From: Pseudoduganella aquatica
GTDB taxonomy: Bacteria > Pseudomonadota > Gammaproteobacteria > Burkholderiales > Burkholderiaceae_D
Assembly (NCBI RefSeq): GCF_009857595.1
Contig: NZ_WWCU01000001.1
Location: 186,001-250,000 of the forward strand
Direction: 5' to 3'
DNA: 64,000 nucleotides
The notes below the pieces were generated by a model. The model made no database searches. It had not been told where the DNA came from and saw nothing but the letters and a program-made list of their open reading frames with translations. The translations under genes and the position numbers were made by a program. Below, in pieces: positions 28,767 to 40,284 of this stretch. The stretch's first letter is position 1. The number at the start of each line of letters is the position of its first letter.

Positions 28767-28840
28767 GTCTTCCTTGGACGGGGGCGCTGGGGAATTCTCC
28801 TATCAAAGTGACGTTTTGGCAAGGTGCGCGGCGTGGTCTT

Positions 28841-29284
28841 TCAGGAAAGATTGCCGTTCAGTTTATCCAGCCCGCTCGCCAGCTGCTCCACGTCCTGGTG
28901 GGTGATGGCGCAGGCGTGGGCGAACTGCTCGCTCACGCGCAGGCCGGCGGCGCGCAGCTCCCGCCCCTTGGCGGTCAGGGTCAGCACGCGGTTGCGCTCA
29001 TCCAGCGGATCGCGCCCGCGCAGCAGATAGCCTTCCGCTTCCAGCCGCTTCACCAGCGGCGTGATGGAGCCGGAATCCTGCTGCAGGCGCTGGGCGATGT
29101 CCTTGATGCCCAGCCCTTCCTGCTCCCACAGCACCACCATCACCAGGTATTGCGGGTAGGTGAGGTTGAGGGCGGCCAGCAGGGGCTTGTAGTGCTGCGT
29201 CATTTTCAGCGACGTGGAATACAGCTTGAAGCACAGGTGCTGGTCCAGCGTGGGCGGCTTGGGTGGGTGTTTAGGGGCGCTCAT
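28841..29284 (-). CDS. OhrR-like MarR regulator 1 (two-cysteine type)
   Basis: 147 residues from the ATG at 29284. LCFKLYSTSLKMTQHYKPLLAALNLTYPQYLVMVVLWE is the OhrR signature, with the reactive Cys18, and a second cysteine at Cys125 matches the Xanthomonas two-cysteine type. The winged helix spans ~57-105. OhrR represses ohr until organic peroxide oxidises its cysteine. No ohr gene is adjacent; the two ohr copies are 21 kb away and carry a different dyad from the one upstream of this gene. It is divergent from the DUF2892 gene. Confidence 0.87.
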   Translation of the reverse strand: MSAPKHPPKPPTLDQHLCFKLYSTSLKMTQHYKPLLAALNLTYPQYLVMVVLWEQEGLGIKDIAQRLQQDSGSITPLVKRLEAEGYLLRGRDPLDERNRVLTLTAKGRELRAAGLRVSEQFAHACAITHQDVEQLASGLDKLNGNLS

Positions 29285-29308
29285 GTGGCGTAGCCTAACA
29301 AAATATTT

Positions 29309-29326
29309 TTGAATCCGCGAATCCAA
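29309..29326. promoter_or_regulatory. imperfect dyad upstream of OhrR-like gene 1
   Basis: TTGAATCCGCGAATCCAA is self-complementary at 14 of 18 positions (TTGrATyCGCGrATyCAA). It sits in the divergent gap between the MarR and DUF2892 genes. Farther on, GCAATCT is repeated directly at 29373-29379 and 29384-29390, one helical turn apart. Confidence 0.4.
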
Positions 29327-29408
29327 ATGCGGTTTGCCCGCCTCTTAGTAGCCGAGGGACTTCCTCATGTTGGCAATCTGTTAGCAATCTACTCAAAAGG
29401 AGAGCAAA

Positions 29409-29630
29409 ATGTTCTATGTTAAAAATGTACCAAATGGTGAGCGCGTGCTGCGCGTGGTGGCCGGCCTGCTGGCGGTGGCTTTCAGCCTGGTGAGCGTGGG
29501 CGGCGTGCTGGGCGCGGTGCTGGCGGCGTCGGCGGGCGGGATCGTCGCCTCCGGCCTGTTCGGCTTCTGCCCCATGTGCGCCATGGTGGGCCGCCGCCTC
29601 GACAAAGCGAAAAAGAATGGCACTCTCTGA
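29409..29630 (+). CDS. DUF2892 small membrane protein
   Basis: 73 residues: MFYVKNVPNGERVLRVVAGLLAVAFS, then a second helix and a CPMCAMVGRRL tail. It matches the YgaP-like inner-membrane DUF2892 family, here with a CPMC pair that could bind metal or thiol. AAAAGGAGAGCAAA precedes the ATG. It overlaps the sigma-factor gene by 14 bases, so the two are coupled. Confidence 0.8.
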   Translation: MFYVKNVPNGERVLRVVAGLLAVAFSLVSVGGVLGAVLAASAGGIVASGLFGFCPMCAMVGRRLDKAKKNGTL

Positions 29631-30135
29631 AACACACTTGCCGGTGCTGGACGCCGCCCACCGCGGCGATCCGGCGGCACTGGCCCAGCTGCTGCGCCTG
29701 TGCCAGCCCGATATCCGCCGCTACGCCCAGCGTTCCTGCCTGATCAGCGACGTGGACGACGCGGTGCAGGAGGCGCTGCTGGTGCTGTCGCGCCGGCTCG
29801 AGGCGGTGCGCGTGCTGGCGGCCTTCTCCGGCTGGCTGTTCAAGGTGGTGCAGCGCGAATGCCGCCGCCTGGGGCGGGTGGCGCTCAACTTCGACCCGTA
29901 TGACGAGGCGCGCGCCGAGCAATGGCTGGCCGCGCAGGACACGGCGGGACTGCGCGCGGACCTGGTGAACGCGCTCGAGTCGCTGCCGGTGGATTACCGC
30001 CAGGTGATTTTGCTGCGCGACTTTGCTGAAATGAGCATCGCCGAAATCGCGGCGGAACTGGCGCTGACCGTGCCCGCCGCCAAAAGCCGATTGCACCGGG
30101 CGCGCCAGATGGCGCGCGAATATCTGATTGCCTGA
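29617..30135 (+). CDS. small RNA polymerase sigma-70 family factor
   Basis: 172 residues of ECF-like form. Region 2 is DPAALAQLLRLCQPDIRRYAQRSC..DVDDAVQEALLVLSRRLEAV and region 4 is ALESLPVDYRQVILLRDFAEMSIAEIAAELALTVPAAKSRLHRARQMAREYL. No anti-sigma gene is adjacent, but the coupled DUF2892 membrane protein could play that role (inference). A REP-like hairpin follows directly. Confidence 0.87.
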   Translation: MALSETHLPVLDAAHRGDPAALAQLLRLCQPDIRRYAQRSCLISDVDDAVQEALLVLSRRLEAVRVLAAFSGWLFKVVQRECRRLGRVALNFDPYDEARAEQWLAAQDTAGLRADLVNALESLPVDYRQVILLRDFAEMSIAEIAAELALTVPAAKSRLHRARQMAREYLIA

Positions 30136-30138
30136 TGC

Positions 30139-30200
30139 GGCGGGTTACGCGGCTGCGCCGCTAACCCGCCCTACGAATCTCCGGCAGCGCGTAACCCGCC
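30139..30200. repeat. REP-like palindromic repeat and terminator
   Basis: GGCGGGTTA (30139-30147) pairs with TAACCCGCC (30162-30170), with inner CGC/GCG pairing, and GTAACCCGCC occurs again at 30191-30200. It separates the sigma gene from the converging ccoH. Such GGGTTA/TAACCC elements are common intergenic repeats in this family. Confidence 0.6.
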
Positions 30201-30204
30201 ATGC

Positions 30205-30720
30205 TCAATCCGCCCGCACCGTCACTTCGCGCTGCGCCGGCCACTGCCAGCTGGCTTCCAGGCGCCAGCTGCGGCCTTCGTCCTCCAGCAGCACTTGCCA
30301 GCGGCTGCGTTCCAGCATGGGCAGCGGCGCATCGAAACTGCCGTCGGCCGCCGGCGCCAGTTCCAGCTTGATGTCGCGTTCCGGCTGCGTGGCGTGCGCC
30401 AGGTGCAGCAGCACGCGCGGCGGCCTGGCCTGGTCCGCGCCGTCCACGCGGCCCGACAGCACGCCGCGCGCCACGTCGTAGCGCAGCTCGGCCGACAGCC
30501 CGAGCGCGCTGGCCGCGCGGTCGCGCCGCAAGTCCTGGTTGATGGCCTTGCCGCGCTTGTAGTAGTCGCCCACCACCAGCGAGTCCGGTTGCGAGAAGGC
30601 CAGCCAGCCCGTGTACAGGCCGCCCACCAGCGCCAGGCACGGCCCCAGCATCAGCAGCCACGGCCAGCGCTGCGACCACCACGGCTGCGCCGCCGGCAGA
30701 TTGAGTTGATGGCTTTGCAT
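30205..30720 (-). CDS. ccoH: FixH/CcoH family protein of cbb3 oxidase biogenesis
   Basis: 171 residues from the ATG at 30720. One N-terminal membrane helix (WPWLLMLGPCLALVGGLYTGWLAF) is followed by DSLVVGDYYKRGKAINQDLRRDRAA, the usual FixH motif, and a periplasmic beta domain. CcoH is a small subunit-like assembly factor of cbb3 oxidase. It follows ccoG by 11 bases and is the last gene of the ccoNOQPGH unit. Confidence 0.9.
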   Translation of the reverse strand: MQSHQLNLPAAQPWWSQRWPWLLMLGPCLALVGGLYTGWLAFSQPDSLVVGDYYKRGKAINQDLRRDRAASALGLSAELRYDVARGVLSGRVDGADQARPPRVLLHLAHATQPERDIKLELAPAADGSFDAPLPMLERSRWQVLLEDEGRSWRLEASWQWPAQREVTVRAD

Positions 30721-30731
30721 AATCCTCTCCT

Positions 30732-32108
30732 TCACGAGCGCGGCACGATGAACACCGCGTTTTCCCTGACCTTCAGCGCAGGATCGTCCAGCGCCGTCAG
30801 CTCGATGGTGATCTTGTTCGAGCCCTTGGCGCCGTCGCCGTGGGCGGCGCGCAGGCGTACCGGCACGGCACGCGTTTCGGTGCCGGCCAGCGTCACCTGC
30901 TGCTCCGTCACCAGCTCCAGCGACGGCATGCCGGACACGCGGATGCGGTAGCTGTGCGCCTGCTCGGACGTGTTCATGATCTGCAGGCGGTAGACGTTTT
31001 CTATCATGCCGTCCTCCACCTCGCGTCCCATGGCGCCGCGGTCGCGTATCACGTCCATTTTCAGCGGCGTGCGCAGCCACAGCGCCGTGCCGACCGCGCA
31101 GATGATCGCCAGCAGGATGGCGCTGTAGATCAGCACGCGCGGCCGCAGCGCATGCTGGCGGATCTGCCTGTGTGTGTAGCCTTCCGCCAGCGCGTGGTCG
31201 GTGCTGTACAGCACCAGGCCGCGCGGCTGGCCTATCTTGTCCATCACGCTGTCGCAGGCGTCCACGCAGGCGGCGCAGCCTATGCACTCGTACTGCAGGC
31301 CCTTGCGGATGTCGATGCCCACCGGGCACACCTGCACGCACATGGAGCAGTCGATGCAGGAGCCGCCGGTGTTTTTATTCAGTGCGCCGCGCGGCTCGCC
31401 GCGTTTCGCGTTGTAGGTGATGATCAGCGTGTCGCGGTCGAACATCGAACTTTGGAAGCGGGCGTAGGGGCACATGTATTTGCACACCTGCTCGCGCAGC
31501 CAGCCCGCGTTGCCGTAGGTGGCCAGGCTGTAGAACAGCACCCAGAACCATTCCCACGGGCCGAAACTCAGATGCAGCGCTTCCAGCGCCAGCGACTTGA
31601 TGGGCGTGAAGTAGCCGACGAAGGTGTAGCCGGTCCACAGCGCCACCGTGCCCCAGGCCAGGTGCTTGCCGCCCTTGCGCCACATCTTGTTGAAGGTGAG
31701 GCCTTCCTTGGCCAGGCGCATGCGCGCGCTGCGCGTGCCTTCGAATTTGCGCTCTATCCACAGGAAGATTTCGGTGTACACCGTCTGCGGGCAGGAGAAG
31801 CCGCACCACACGCGCCCGGCGATGGCGGTGGCCAGGAACAGCAGGTAGGCGCAGATGATGAGCAGCGCCGCCAGGTAGATGAAGTCCTGCGGCCACAGCA
31901 CCAGGCCGAAGATGTAGAACTTGCGCGCCGCCAGGTCGAACAGCAAGGCCTGGCGGCCGTTCCATGTGAGCCAGGGCGTGCCGTAGAAGGCCAGCTGCGT
32001 GAGCCAGACGAAGACCCAGCGCAGGCTGGCGTAGCGGCCCGCCGTCTCGCGAGGATAGATCTCCTCGCGGGCGGCGTACATCTTAATGACTTGTTCCGGC
32101 GCGTTCAT
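30732..32108 (-). CDS. ccoG: CcoG/FixG cytochrome oxidase accessory protein
   Basis: 458 residues from the ATG at 32108. Five membrane helices with VWCGFSCPQTVYTEIFLWIERK and KYMCPYARFQ, then two 4Fe-4S clusters (CIDCSMCVQVCPVGIDIRKGLQYECIGCAACVDACD) and a C-terminal Ig-like FixG domain. CcoG is a copper reductase needed for cbb3 assembly. Its start overlaps the ccoP stop by 26 bases. Confidence 0.95.
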   Translation of the reverse strand: MNAPEQVIKMYAAREEIYPRETAGRYASLRWVFVWLTQLAFYGTPWLTWNGRQALLFDLAARKFYIFGLVLWPQDFIYLAALLIICAYLLFLATAIAGRVWCGFSCPQTVYTEIFLWIERKFEGTRSARMRLAKEGLTFNKMWRKGGKHLAWGTVALWTGYTFVGYFTPIKSLALEALHLSFGPWEWFWVLFYSLATYGNAGWLREQVCKYMCPYARFQSSMFDRDTLIITYNAKRGEPRGALNKNTGGSCIDCSMCVQVCPVGIDIRKGLQYECIGCAACVDACDSVMDKIGQPRGLVLYSTDHALAEGYTHRQIRQHALRPRVLIYSAILLAIICAVGTALWLRTPLKMDVIRDRGAMGREVEDGMIENVYRLQIMNTSEQAHSYRIRVSGMPSLELVTEQQVTLAGTETRAVPVRLRAAHGDGAKGSNKITIELTALDDPALKVRENAVFIVPRS

Positions 32109-33057
32109 TGCTGTTGCCTTGTGCTGGAGCCGCTGCCACAGCCGGTTGATTCGACAAGCCCCATACGTAGGCGGCCAGTACATGCACCTTGCCTTCGCCG
32201 AGGAAGTCCGCGAAGGCCGGCATGGTGTTGTTGCGGCCCTTGCGTATGGTTTCCATGATGGTTTCGGCGCTGCCGCCGTACAGCCAGACCTTGTCCGTCA
32301 GGTTGGGCGCGCCCAGGGCCTGGTTGCCGGTGCCGGCGCCGGTGTGGCAGCCCATGCAGGCGTTGAACTTGCTCTTGCCGAACACGGACTTGATCGGATC
32401 GGCCGCGCCGCCGGAGAGGCTCAGCACATAGTGCGCCACGTTTTCCACGTCCTTGTCCGAACCGAGCGCCGCGCCCATGGGCGGCATCACGCCGTGGCGG
32501 CCGTTCATGATGGTGGTCTTGATCACGTCCGGCGCGCCGCCGTACAGCCAGTCCTTGTCGGTCAGGTTGGGGAAGCCCTTGTTGCCGCGCGCGTCCGAAC
32601 CGTGGCACTGCGCGCAGTAGGTCAGGAACAGGCGCTCGCCTATGGCCTGCGCTTTCGGATCGGCGGCCACCGCCGTCAGCTCCTGCTTCAGGTACTGGTT
32701 GAACAGCGGTCCGTATTCGGCCTCGGCCTGTTTCAGTTCGGCGCCGTACTGGCCGCTCGATTTCCATCCCAGCTTGCCGGCGTAGTCGCCCAGGCCGGGA
32801 TACAGGAACAGATAGGCCAGGCCGAACACGATGGTGATGTAGAACAGCCACATCCACCAGCGCGGCATGGGCGTATTCAGCTCGGTCAGGTCTTCGTCCC
32901 AGATATGGCCGGTGGTGCCGACCGGTGCGTTCACGTCTTTGAGCGCCTTGACCTTGTGCTTGGACTGCGAATACAGCAGCACCGCGCAGCCGAACACGCC
33001 AAGCATGGTGAGCGTGATGATGTAGTAGTTCCAGAAGCCGCTGGTGAAGTCAGACAT
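32083..33057 (-). CDS. ccoP: cbb3 oxidase subunit III, dihaem cytochrome c
   Basis: 324 residues from the ATG at 33057. An N-terminal helix anchor is followed by a hairpin (MPRWWMWLFYITIVFGLAYLFLYPGLG) and two haem sites: CAQCH (~150) and CMGCH (~230). Distal Met candidates are in MPPMG and MPAF. It takes electrons from soluble cytochromes c. Its start overlaps the ccoQ stop by 8 bases. Confidence 0.95.
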   Translation of the reverse strand: MSDFTSGFWNYYIITLTMLGVFGCAVLLYSQSKHKVKALKDVNAPVGTTGHIWDEDLTELNTPMPRWWMWLFYITIVFGLAYLFLYPGLGDYAGKLGWKSSGQYGAELKQAEAEYGPLFNQYLKQELTAVAADPKAQAIGERLFLTYCAQCHGSDARGNKGFPNLTDKDWLYGGAPDVIKTTIMNGRHGVMPPMGAALGSDKDVENVAHYVLSLSGGAADPIKSVFGKSKFNACMGCHTGAGTGNQALGAPNLTDKVWLYGGSAETIMETIRKGRNNTMPAFADFLGEGKVHVLAAYVWGLSNQPAVAAAPAQGNSNERAGTSH

Positions 33058-33208
33058 GGTCGTTCTCCTCGTCCGCGAACGGCAGTTGCGCCGCTTGCGC
33101 AAAGCCGGCCTGGTTGCGGCGCGCGTATGCCCACGCGACGATGCCGATGAAGGTGATGAATGAGATGACGGTCATCACGCGGCTGGCGTTGTCAAACAGG
33201 TTTTCCAT
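33050..33208 (-). CDS. ccoQ: CcoQ small subunit of cbb3 oxidase
   Basis: 52 residues read from 33208: MENLFDNASRVMTVISFITF..., one membrane helix (~12-30), then YARRNQAGFAQAAQLPFADE. It is the size and position of CcoQ/FixQ. GAGGAACTGAC precedes the ATG; one base separates it from the ccoO stop and it overlaps ccoP by 8 bases. Confidence 0.9.
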   Translation of the reverse strand: MENLFDNASRVMTVISFITFIGIVAWAYARRNQAGFAQAAQLPFADEENDHV

Positions 33209-33209
33209 G

Positions 33210-33824
33210 TCAGTTCCTCGTCTTGATCTGGGTGCCCAGGCCTTGCAGATAGGCGATCAGGGCGTCTTCCTCGGTCTTGCCTTCCAGCTCGGCCGGGGCG
33301 GCGGCAATTTCCGCGTCCGTGTACGGGTCGCCCAGGCGCTGCAGCGCGCGCAGGTGCGGCACGATGTCGGCCGGCTTGAGCGCGGACTTGGCCAGCCAGG
33401 GGTAGTTCGGCATATTCGATTCCGGCACCACGTCGCGCGGGTTGGCCAGGTGGGTCTTGTGCCATTCGTCGCTATAGCGGCCGCCCACGCGCGCCAGGTC
33501 CGGGCCGGTGCGCTTGGAACCCCACTGGAAGGGGCGGTCGTAGACGAATTCGCCGGCCACCGAGTAGTGGCCATAGCGCTCGGTCTCGGCGCGGAAGGGG
33601 CGCACCATTTGCGAGTGGCAGTTGTAGCAGCCTTCGCGCACGTACACGTCGCGGCCGGCCAGGCGCAGCGGGCTGTATGGCTTCAGGCCCGCCACCGGTT
33701 CGGTGGTCGATTTCTGGAAGAACAGCGGAACTATCTCCACCGCTCCGCCCACCGACACCACCAGCGTCACCAGCACGATCAGCAGCCAGGGGTTCTTCTC
33801 TATCCATTCATGCGAAAATTTCAT
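33210..33824 (-). CDS. ccoO: cbb3 oxidase subunit II, monohaem cytochrome c
   Basis: 204 residues. One N-terminal helix ([25 protein letters not shown]), haem site CYNCH at ~66 in [16 protein letters not shown], and the conserved [29 protein letters not shown]. The short form (204 residues) is usual for betaproteobacteria. GGAG lies 8 bases before the ATG, 30 bases after the ccoN stop. Confidence 0.96.
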   Translation of the reverse strand: MKFSHEWIEKNPWLLIVLVTLVVSVGGAVEIVPLFFQKSTTEPVAGLKPYSPLRLAGRDVYVREGCYNCHSQMVRPFRAETERYGHYSVAGEFVYDRPFQWGSKRTGPDLARVGGRYSDEWHKTHLANPRDVVPESNMPNYPWLAKSALKPADIVPHLRALQRLGDPYTDAEIAAAPAELEGKTEEDALIAYLQGLGTQIKTRN

Positions 33825-33854
33825 TTGATAGCTCCGTAGTGGTTGTCCTGAAAC

Positions 33855-35276
33855 TCAGGCGGCTTTGAGTTCGGGGATGCGGGCGGTGGCGGTGTCGCGG
33901 CCGCGCAACGTCATCCAGGTGTTGTAGCCCATCACGCACATGCCGCCCAGGTACAGCAGGCCGCCGCTGAAGCGCACCACGTAGTAGGGGTAGGTCGCCT
34001 TCACGCTTTCAACGAAGGTGTAGGTCAGCGTGCCGTCGGGATTGACCGCGCGCCACATCAGGCCCTGCATCACGCCGGCGATCCACATGGCGGCGATGTA
34101 CAGCACGATGCCGATGGTGGCGACCCAGAAGTGCAGGTCGATCAGCTTGACGCTCCACATCTCCTTGCGGCCGGCCAGGCGCGGCAGCAGGTAGTAGATC
34201 GAGCCCATGGTGATGAAGCCCACCCAGCCCAGCGCGCCGCCGTGCACGTGGGCGATGCCCCAGTCGGTGTAGTGCGACAGCGCGTTGACGGTCTTGATCG
34301 ACATCATCGGGCCTTCGAAGGTGGCCATGCCGTAGAACGACAGCGACACGATCATGAACTTGAGGATAGGGTCGGTGCGCAGCTTGTGCCATGCGCCGGA
34401 GAGCGTCATCATGCCGTTGATCATGCCGCCCCACGACGGCGCCAGCAGGATCAGCGAGAACACCATGCCCAGCGACTGGGTCCAGTCCGGCAGCGCGGTG
34501 TAGTGCAGGTGGTGCGGACCGGCCCACATATAGGTGAAGATCAGCGCCCAGAAGTGGACGATGGACAGGCGGTAGGAGTACACCGGCTTCTCGGCCTGCT
34601 TGGGAATGAAGTAGTACACCATGCCCAGGTAGCCGGCGGTCAGGATGAAGCCCACCGCGTTGTGGCCGTACCACCACTGGATCATGGCGTCCTGCACGCC
34701 GGTGTACATGGAGTAGGACTTGGTCAGCGAGGCGGGCATGCTCATGCCGTTCACCACGTGCAGCAGGGTCACGGCCAGGATGTAGCCGCCGAAGAACCAG
34801 TTGGCCACGTAGATGTGCTCCACCTTGCGCTTGATGACGGTGCCGAAGAACACTACCGCGTAGGCGATCCATACCAGCGCGATCAGGATGGTGATGGGCC
34901 ATTCCAGCTCGGCGTATTCCTTGCCGCGCGTGAGGCCCATGGGCAGCGTGACCACGGCGCTCAGGATCACGGCTTGCCAGCCCCAGAAGGTGAAGGCGGC
35001 CAGCTTGTCCGAGAACAGCCGCACCTGGCAGGTGCGCTGCACCACGTAGTAGGACGTGGCGAACAGGCCGGAAATGCCGAACGCGAAAATGACGGCGTTG
35101 GTGTGCAGCGGACGCAAACGCCCGTAGGTAAGCCAGGCGATGTCCAGGTTCAGACTGGGCCAGGCCAGCTGGGCGGCGATGATGACGCCAACCAGCATGC
35201 CGACTATGCCCCAGACTACCGTGGCGATCGCGAATTGCTTCACGATCTTGTAGTTGTAGTTCAGAGTGTGATCCAC
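33855..35276 (-). CDS. ccoN: cbb3 oxidase subunit I (catalytic)
   Basis: 473 residues from a GTG at 35276, preceded by GGGAGAA at 6 bases; an upstream TTG in the same frame would add 13 unconserved residues. Twelve helices with the haem and copper ligands of the C-family oxidases: [12 protein letters not shown] (low-spin His), [12 protein letters not shown] (CuB His-Tyr region), the HH pair in [13 protein letters not shown] and [16 protein letters not shown]. It reduces oxygen with high affinity at low O2. An FNR box is placed for class II activation. Confidence 0.95.
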   Translation of the reverse strand: MDHTLNYNYKIVKQFAIATVVWGIVGMLVGVIIAAQLAWPSLNLDIAWLTYGRLRPLHTNAVIFAFGISGLFATSYYVVQRTCQVRLFSDKLAAFTFWGWQAVILSAVVTLPMGLTRGKEYAELEWPITILIALVWIAYAVVFFGTVIKRKVEHIYVANWFFGGYILAVTLLHVVNGMSMPASLTKSYSMYTGVQDAMIQWWYGHNAVGFILTAGYLGMVYYFIPKQAEKPVYSYRLSIVHFWALIFTYMWAGPHHLHYTALPDWTQSLGMVFSLILLAPSWGGMINGMMTLSGAWHKLRTDPILKFMIVSLSFYGMATFEGPMMSIKTVNALSHYTDWGIAHVHGGALGWVGFITMGSIYYLLPRLAGRKEMWSVKLIDLHFWVATIGIVLYIAAMWIAGVMQGLMWRAVNPDGTLTYTFVESVKATYPYYVVRFSGGLLYLGGMCVMGYNTWMTLRGRDTATARIPELKAA

Positions 35277-35315
35277 TTTGTGTTCTCCCAAGAACGCTTT
35301 GATGATGTATGTCAA

Positions 35316-35357
35316 AGGTTACGTGGGTGGACTTCAAAAAACTTTGATGTGGATCAA
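35316..35357 (-). promoter_or_regulatory. FNR/ANR-type promoter of the ccoNOQPGH operon
   Basis: TTGAT-GTGG-ATCAA (35344-35357) is a full FNR consensus palindrome. On the minus strand TAACCT (35321-35316) lies at the distance a -10 element has when the box is centred at -41.5. The same geometry is found before the aerotaxis receptor gene. Confidence 0.8.
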
Positions 35358-35378
35358 AATTGGCCGAACCAGGAGGGG

Positions 35379-35534
35379 TCAGGAATCCTGCGCCGCGTCG
35401 TCGTCCTGCAGCACGCGCAGGCCGGGGCCGACCAGGTCGTCGAACTGGCCGCTGTCGGACGCTTTGAAAAACACCCACAGCGCGCCGAAGACCAGGGCCA
35501 CGCTCAAGGGAACCAGCAGATACAAGGCTTCCAT
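35379..35534 (-). CDS. ccoS: CcoS cbb3 oxidase maturation protein
   Basis: 51 residues read from 35534: MEALYLLVPLSVALVFGALW..., one helix and the FFKASDSGQFDDLVGPGLRVLQD tail typical of CcoS/FixS. The protein is needed for haem and CuB insertion. It follows ccoI by 3 bases and ends just before the FNR box. Confidence 0.9.
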   Translation of the reverse strand: MEALYLLVPLSVALVFGALWVFFKASDSGQFDDLVGPGLRVLQDDDAAQDS

Positions 35535-35537
35535 AGT

Positions 35538-38032
<2,495 letters not shown>

Positions 38033-38036
<4 letters not shown>

Positions 38037-38815
38037 GGCCGGGCTCCGACGCACAGGGCGTCCATCCAGCCGTGGGCCGCGATGGCATCCGGCATGCCGA
38101 GCGCCTGCAGCAGCGGCGATGCGGCGCCGCTGGCGCGCAGCAGGCCCAGTAGGCCGAAGGCGAGCACCAGCAGGCCGCAGGCGGTGCGAACCGCTGGCCG
38201 CTGCAGTCCTTGCCGCACTTGCGCGCCCAGCAGGCCAAGCGCCGTCAGCATGGGCAGGGTGCCCAAGCCGAAGGCCAGCATCACGGCGGCGCCCTGCACG
38301 GCCGAGCCGCTCAGGGCTGCGGTCAGCAGCATGCTGTAGACCATGGCGCAGGGCACCCAGCCCCACAGGCCGCCCAGGCAGAGGGCTTTCAGCGGCGTGT
38401 CCATCGGCATCAGGGGGCGCAGCAGCGGCTGTATGCGCCGCCACAATGCGCCGCCCGTGCTTTCCACGCGCGCCAGGCCGCGCCAGGCGTTCATCAGGTA
38501 AAGCCCGAGGGCGACCAGCATCAGGTTGGCCAGCCCGAAGGCGGCGTTCTGCCAGTGCGCGATTTGCGCCAGGCTGGCCGCGCCCCCGGCCAGTCCGCCC
38601 GCAACGGCGCCGGCCAGCATATAGCTGCCTATGCGCCCGGCGTTGTAGGCAGCCATGCGCAGCGCCGTGCCGTGCACGGCGGGCGCGATGGGAATCACGC
38701 GCCGGCCTGACGGCATGGCGGTCAGCGCGCTGACTATGCCGCCGCACATGCCGGCGCAATGCACGCTGCCGGCCAGGCCGACCAGGAATACCGGCAGCAG
38801 GTTCAAGCCGTTCAT
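38033..38815 (-). CDS. TauE/SafE-like, DsbD-domain membrane protein of cco cluster
   Basis: 260 residues, six helices. The N-terminus VFLVGLAGSVHCAGMCGGIVSA has the HCxGMCGG motif of heavy-metal-related DsbD_2/sulfite-exporter-family proteins found beside ccoI in many proteobacteria. It probably helps copper or thiol handling during cbb3 assembly. That is inferred from context. It overlaps ccoI by 4 bases and lies 18 bases after hemN. Confidence 0.83.
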
Positions 38816-38833
38816 GGCAGTGTCATTTCCGCT

Positions 38834-40270
38834 TCAGATGGTCTTCGAGTAGCGCAGCGGCTGGACATTGGCGGCGCCCTGGTCCTGCGCGCGCGGCATG
38901 CCGAGGTAGCGGTCGAACACCATGCAGATATTGCGCACCACCAGGCGGCCTTTCAGCGTCACCGACAGCCATTCGCTGTCGATGGAGACCAGCCCCTCCT
39001 GCTCCAGCGCGCGCAGCTGTTCCAGCTCGGCGGCGAAGTAGTCCGCGAAGCGCAGCGGGTAGGCCAGTTCGATGGAGGCGATCGACAATTCAAAATTGCA
39101 CATCAGCTTTTGAATCACCATGCGCCTGAGCAGGTCGTCCGTATTGAGCTTGATGCCGCGCGCCACGGGCAAGCTGCCCTGGTCCAGTTTTTCGTAGTAG
39201 GCGTCCAGCGTTTTTTCGTTCTGGCTGTAGGTGCTGCCCACCGAGCCGATGGCCGATACGCCCACCGCCACCAGGTCCGCTTCCGCGTGCGTGGAATAGC
39301 CCTGGAAGTTGCGGTGCAAACGGCCCTGGCGCTGGGCCACGGCCAGGTCGTCGTCCGGCTTGGCGAAATGGTCCATGCCGATATACACGTAGCCGGCCGC
39401 GGTCAGTGCGCGGATGCACAGGGCCAGCATGTCCAGCTTGACGTTGGCCGGCGGCAGGTCGGCATCAAGGATGCGGCGCTGCGGCTTGAACAGGTGCGGC
39501 AGGTGCGCGTAGTTGTACAGCGCAATGCGGTCCGGGCCGGCCGCGATCACCTTGGCCATGGTCTGGCGCATGGTGTCCAGGGTCTGCTTCGGCAGGCCGT
39601 AGATCAGGTCTATGCTGATGGAGCGGAAGCCCGCGTCGCGCGCGGCCTGCATCACGGCCAGCGTTTCCGCTTCCGGCTGGATGCGGTTGACGGCCTTCTG
39701 CACGTCGGGGTCGAAGTCCTGCACGCCCAGGCTGACCCGGTTGAAGCCTTGCGCGCGCAGCGAGTGCACGCGATCGCGCGACACGGTGCGCGGATCGATC
39801 TCGATCGAATATTCGCCCTCCTCGTCCGGCGCGAACGCGAAGTTCTCGCGCAGGTGGGCCATCAGCTCCTCCATCTGGCGGTCGCTCAGATAGGTCGGCG
39901 TACCGCCGCCGAAGTGCAGCTGGGCGAGCTGGTTCATGCCGGAGAACAGCTTGCCCTGCATGCCGATTTCCTGCTTCAGATAGCTCAGGTAGGTGGCCGC
40001 CTTGCTGCGGTCCTTGGTGACGATCTTGTTGCAGCCGCAGTAGTAGCAGACCGTGTCGCAGAACGGAATGTGCACGTACAGCGACAGCGGGCCGCGCCCG
40101 CCGCCGCGCATCTTCTGTCCCGCCACGGCTTCCAGGTAGCTGCCGTAGCCGAAGTCCGGGTTGAAGCGGTCGGCTGTCGGGTAGGAGGTGTAGCGCGGCC
40201 CGGAGGTGCTCAGCCGGGTGATGGTGGCGGCGTCGAACTGCAGCGGCATGGCGGCGGTGGTGAGTGGCAT
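38834..40270 (-). CDS. hemN: oxygen-independent coproporphyrinogen III oxidase
   Basis: 478 residues from the ATG at 40270, chosen over a GTG 9 bases upstream because of the AGG at 8 bases. The radical-SAM cluster is CDTVCYYCGC (~67-76) in HIPFCDTVCYYCGCNK, then FGGGTPTYL and the long HemN C-terminus with KDDLLRRMVIQKLMCNFEL-like text. It makes protoporphyrinogen IX precursors without oxygen, which fits the microaerobic block. It starts 15 bases after the receptor gene and is likely in the same transcript. Confidence 0.94.
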   Translation of the reverse strand: MPLTTAAMPLQFDAATITRLSTSGPRYTSYPTADRFNPDFGYGSYLEAVAGQKMRGGGRGPLSLYVHIPFCDTVCYYCGCNKIVTKDRSKAATYLSYLKQEIGMQGKLFSGMNQLAQLHFGGGTPTYLSDRQMEELMAHLRENFAFAPDEEGEYSIEIDPRTVSRDRVHSLRAQGFNRVSLGVQDFDPDVQKAVNRIQPEAETLAVMQAARDAGFRSISIDLIYGLPKQTLDTMRQTMAKVIAAGPDRIALYNYAHLPHLFKPQRRILDADLPPANVKLDMLALCIRALTAAGYVYIGMDHFAKPDDDLAVAQRQGRLHRNFQGYSTHAEADLVAVGVSAIGSVGSTYSQNEKTLDAYYEKLDQGSLPVARGIKLNTDDLLRRMVIQKLMCNFELSIASIELAYPLRFADYFAAELEQLRALEQEGLVSIDSEWLSVTLKGRLVVRNICMVFDRYLGMPRAQDQGAANVQPLRYSKTI

Positions 40271-40284
40271 GGCTTCCACCTCGC

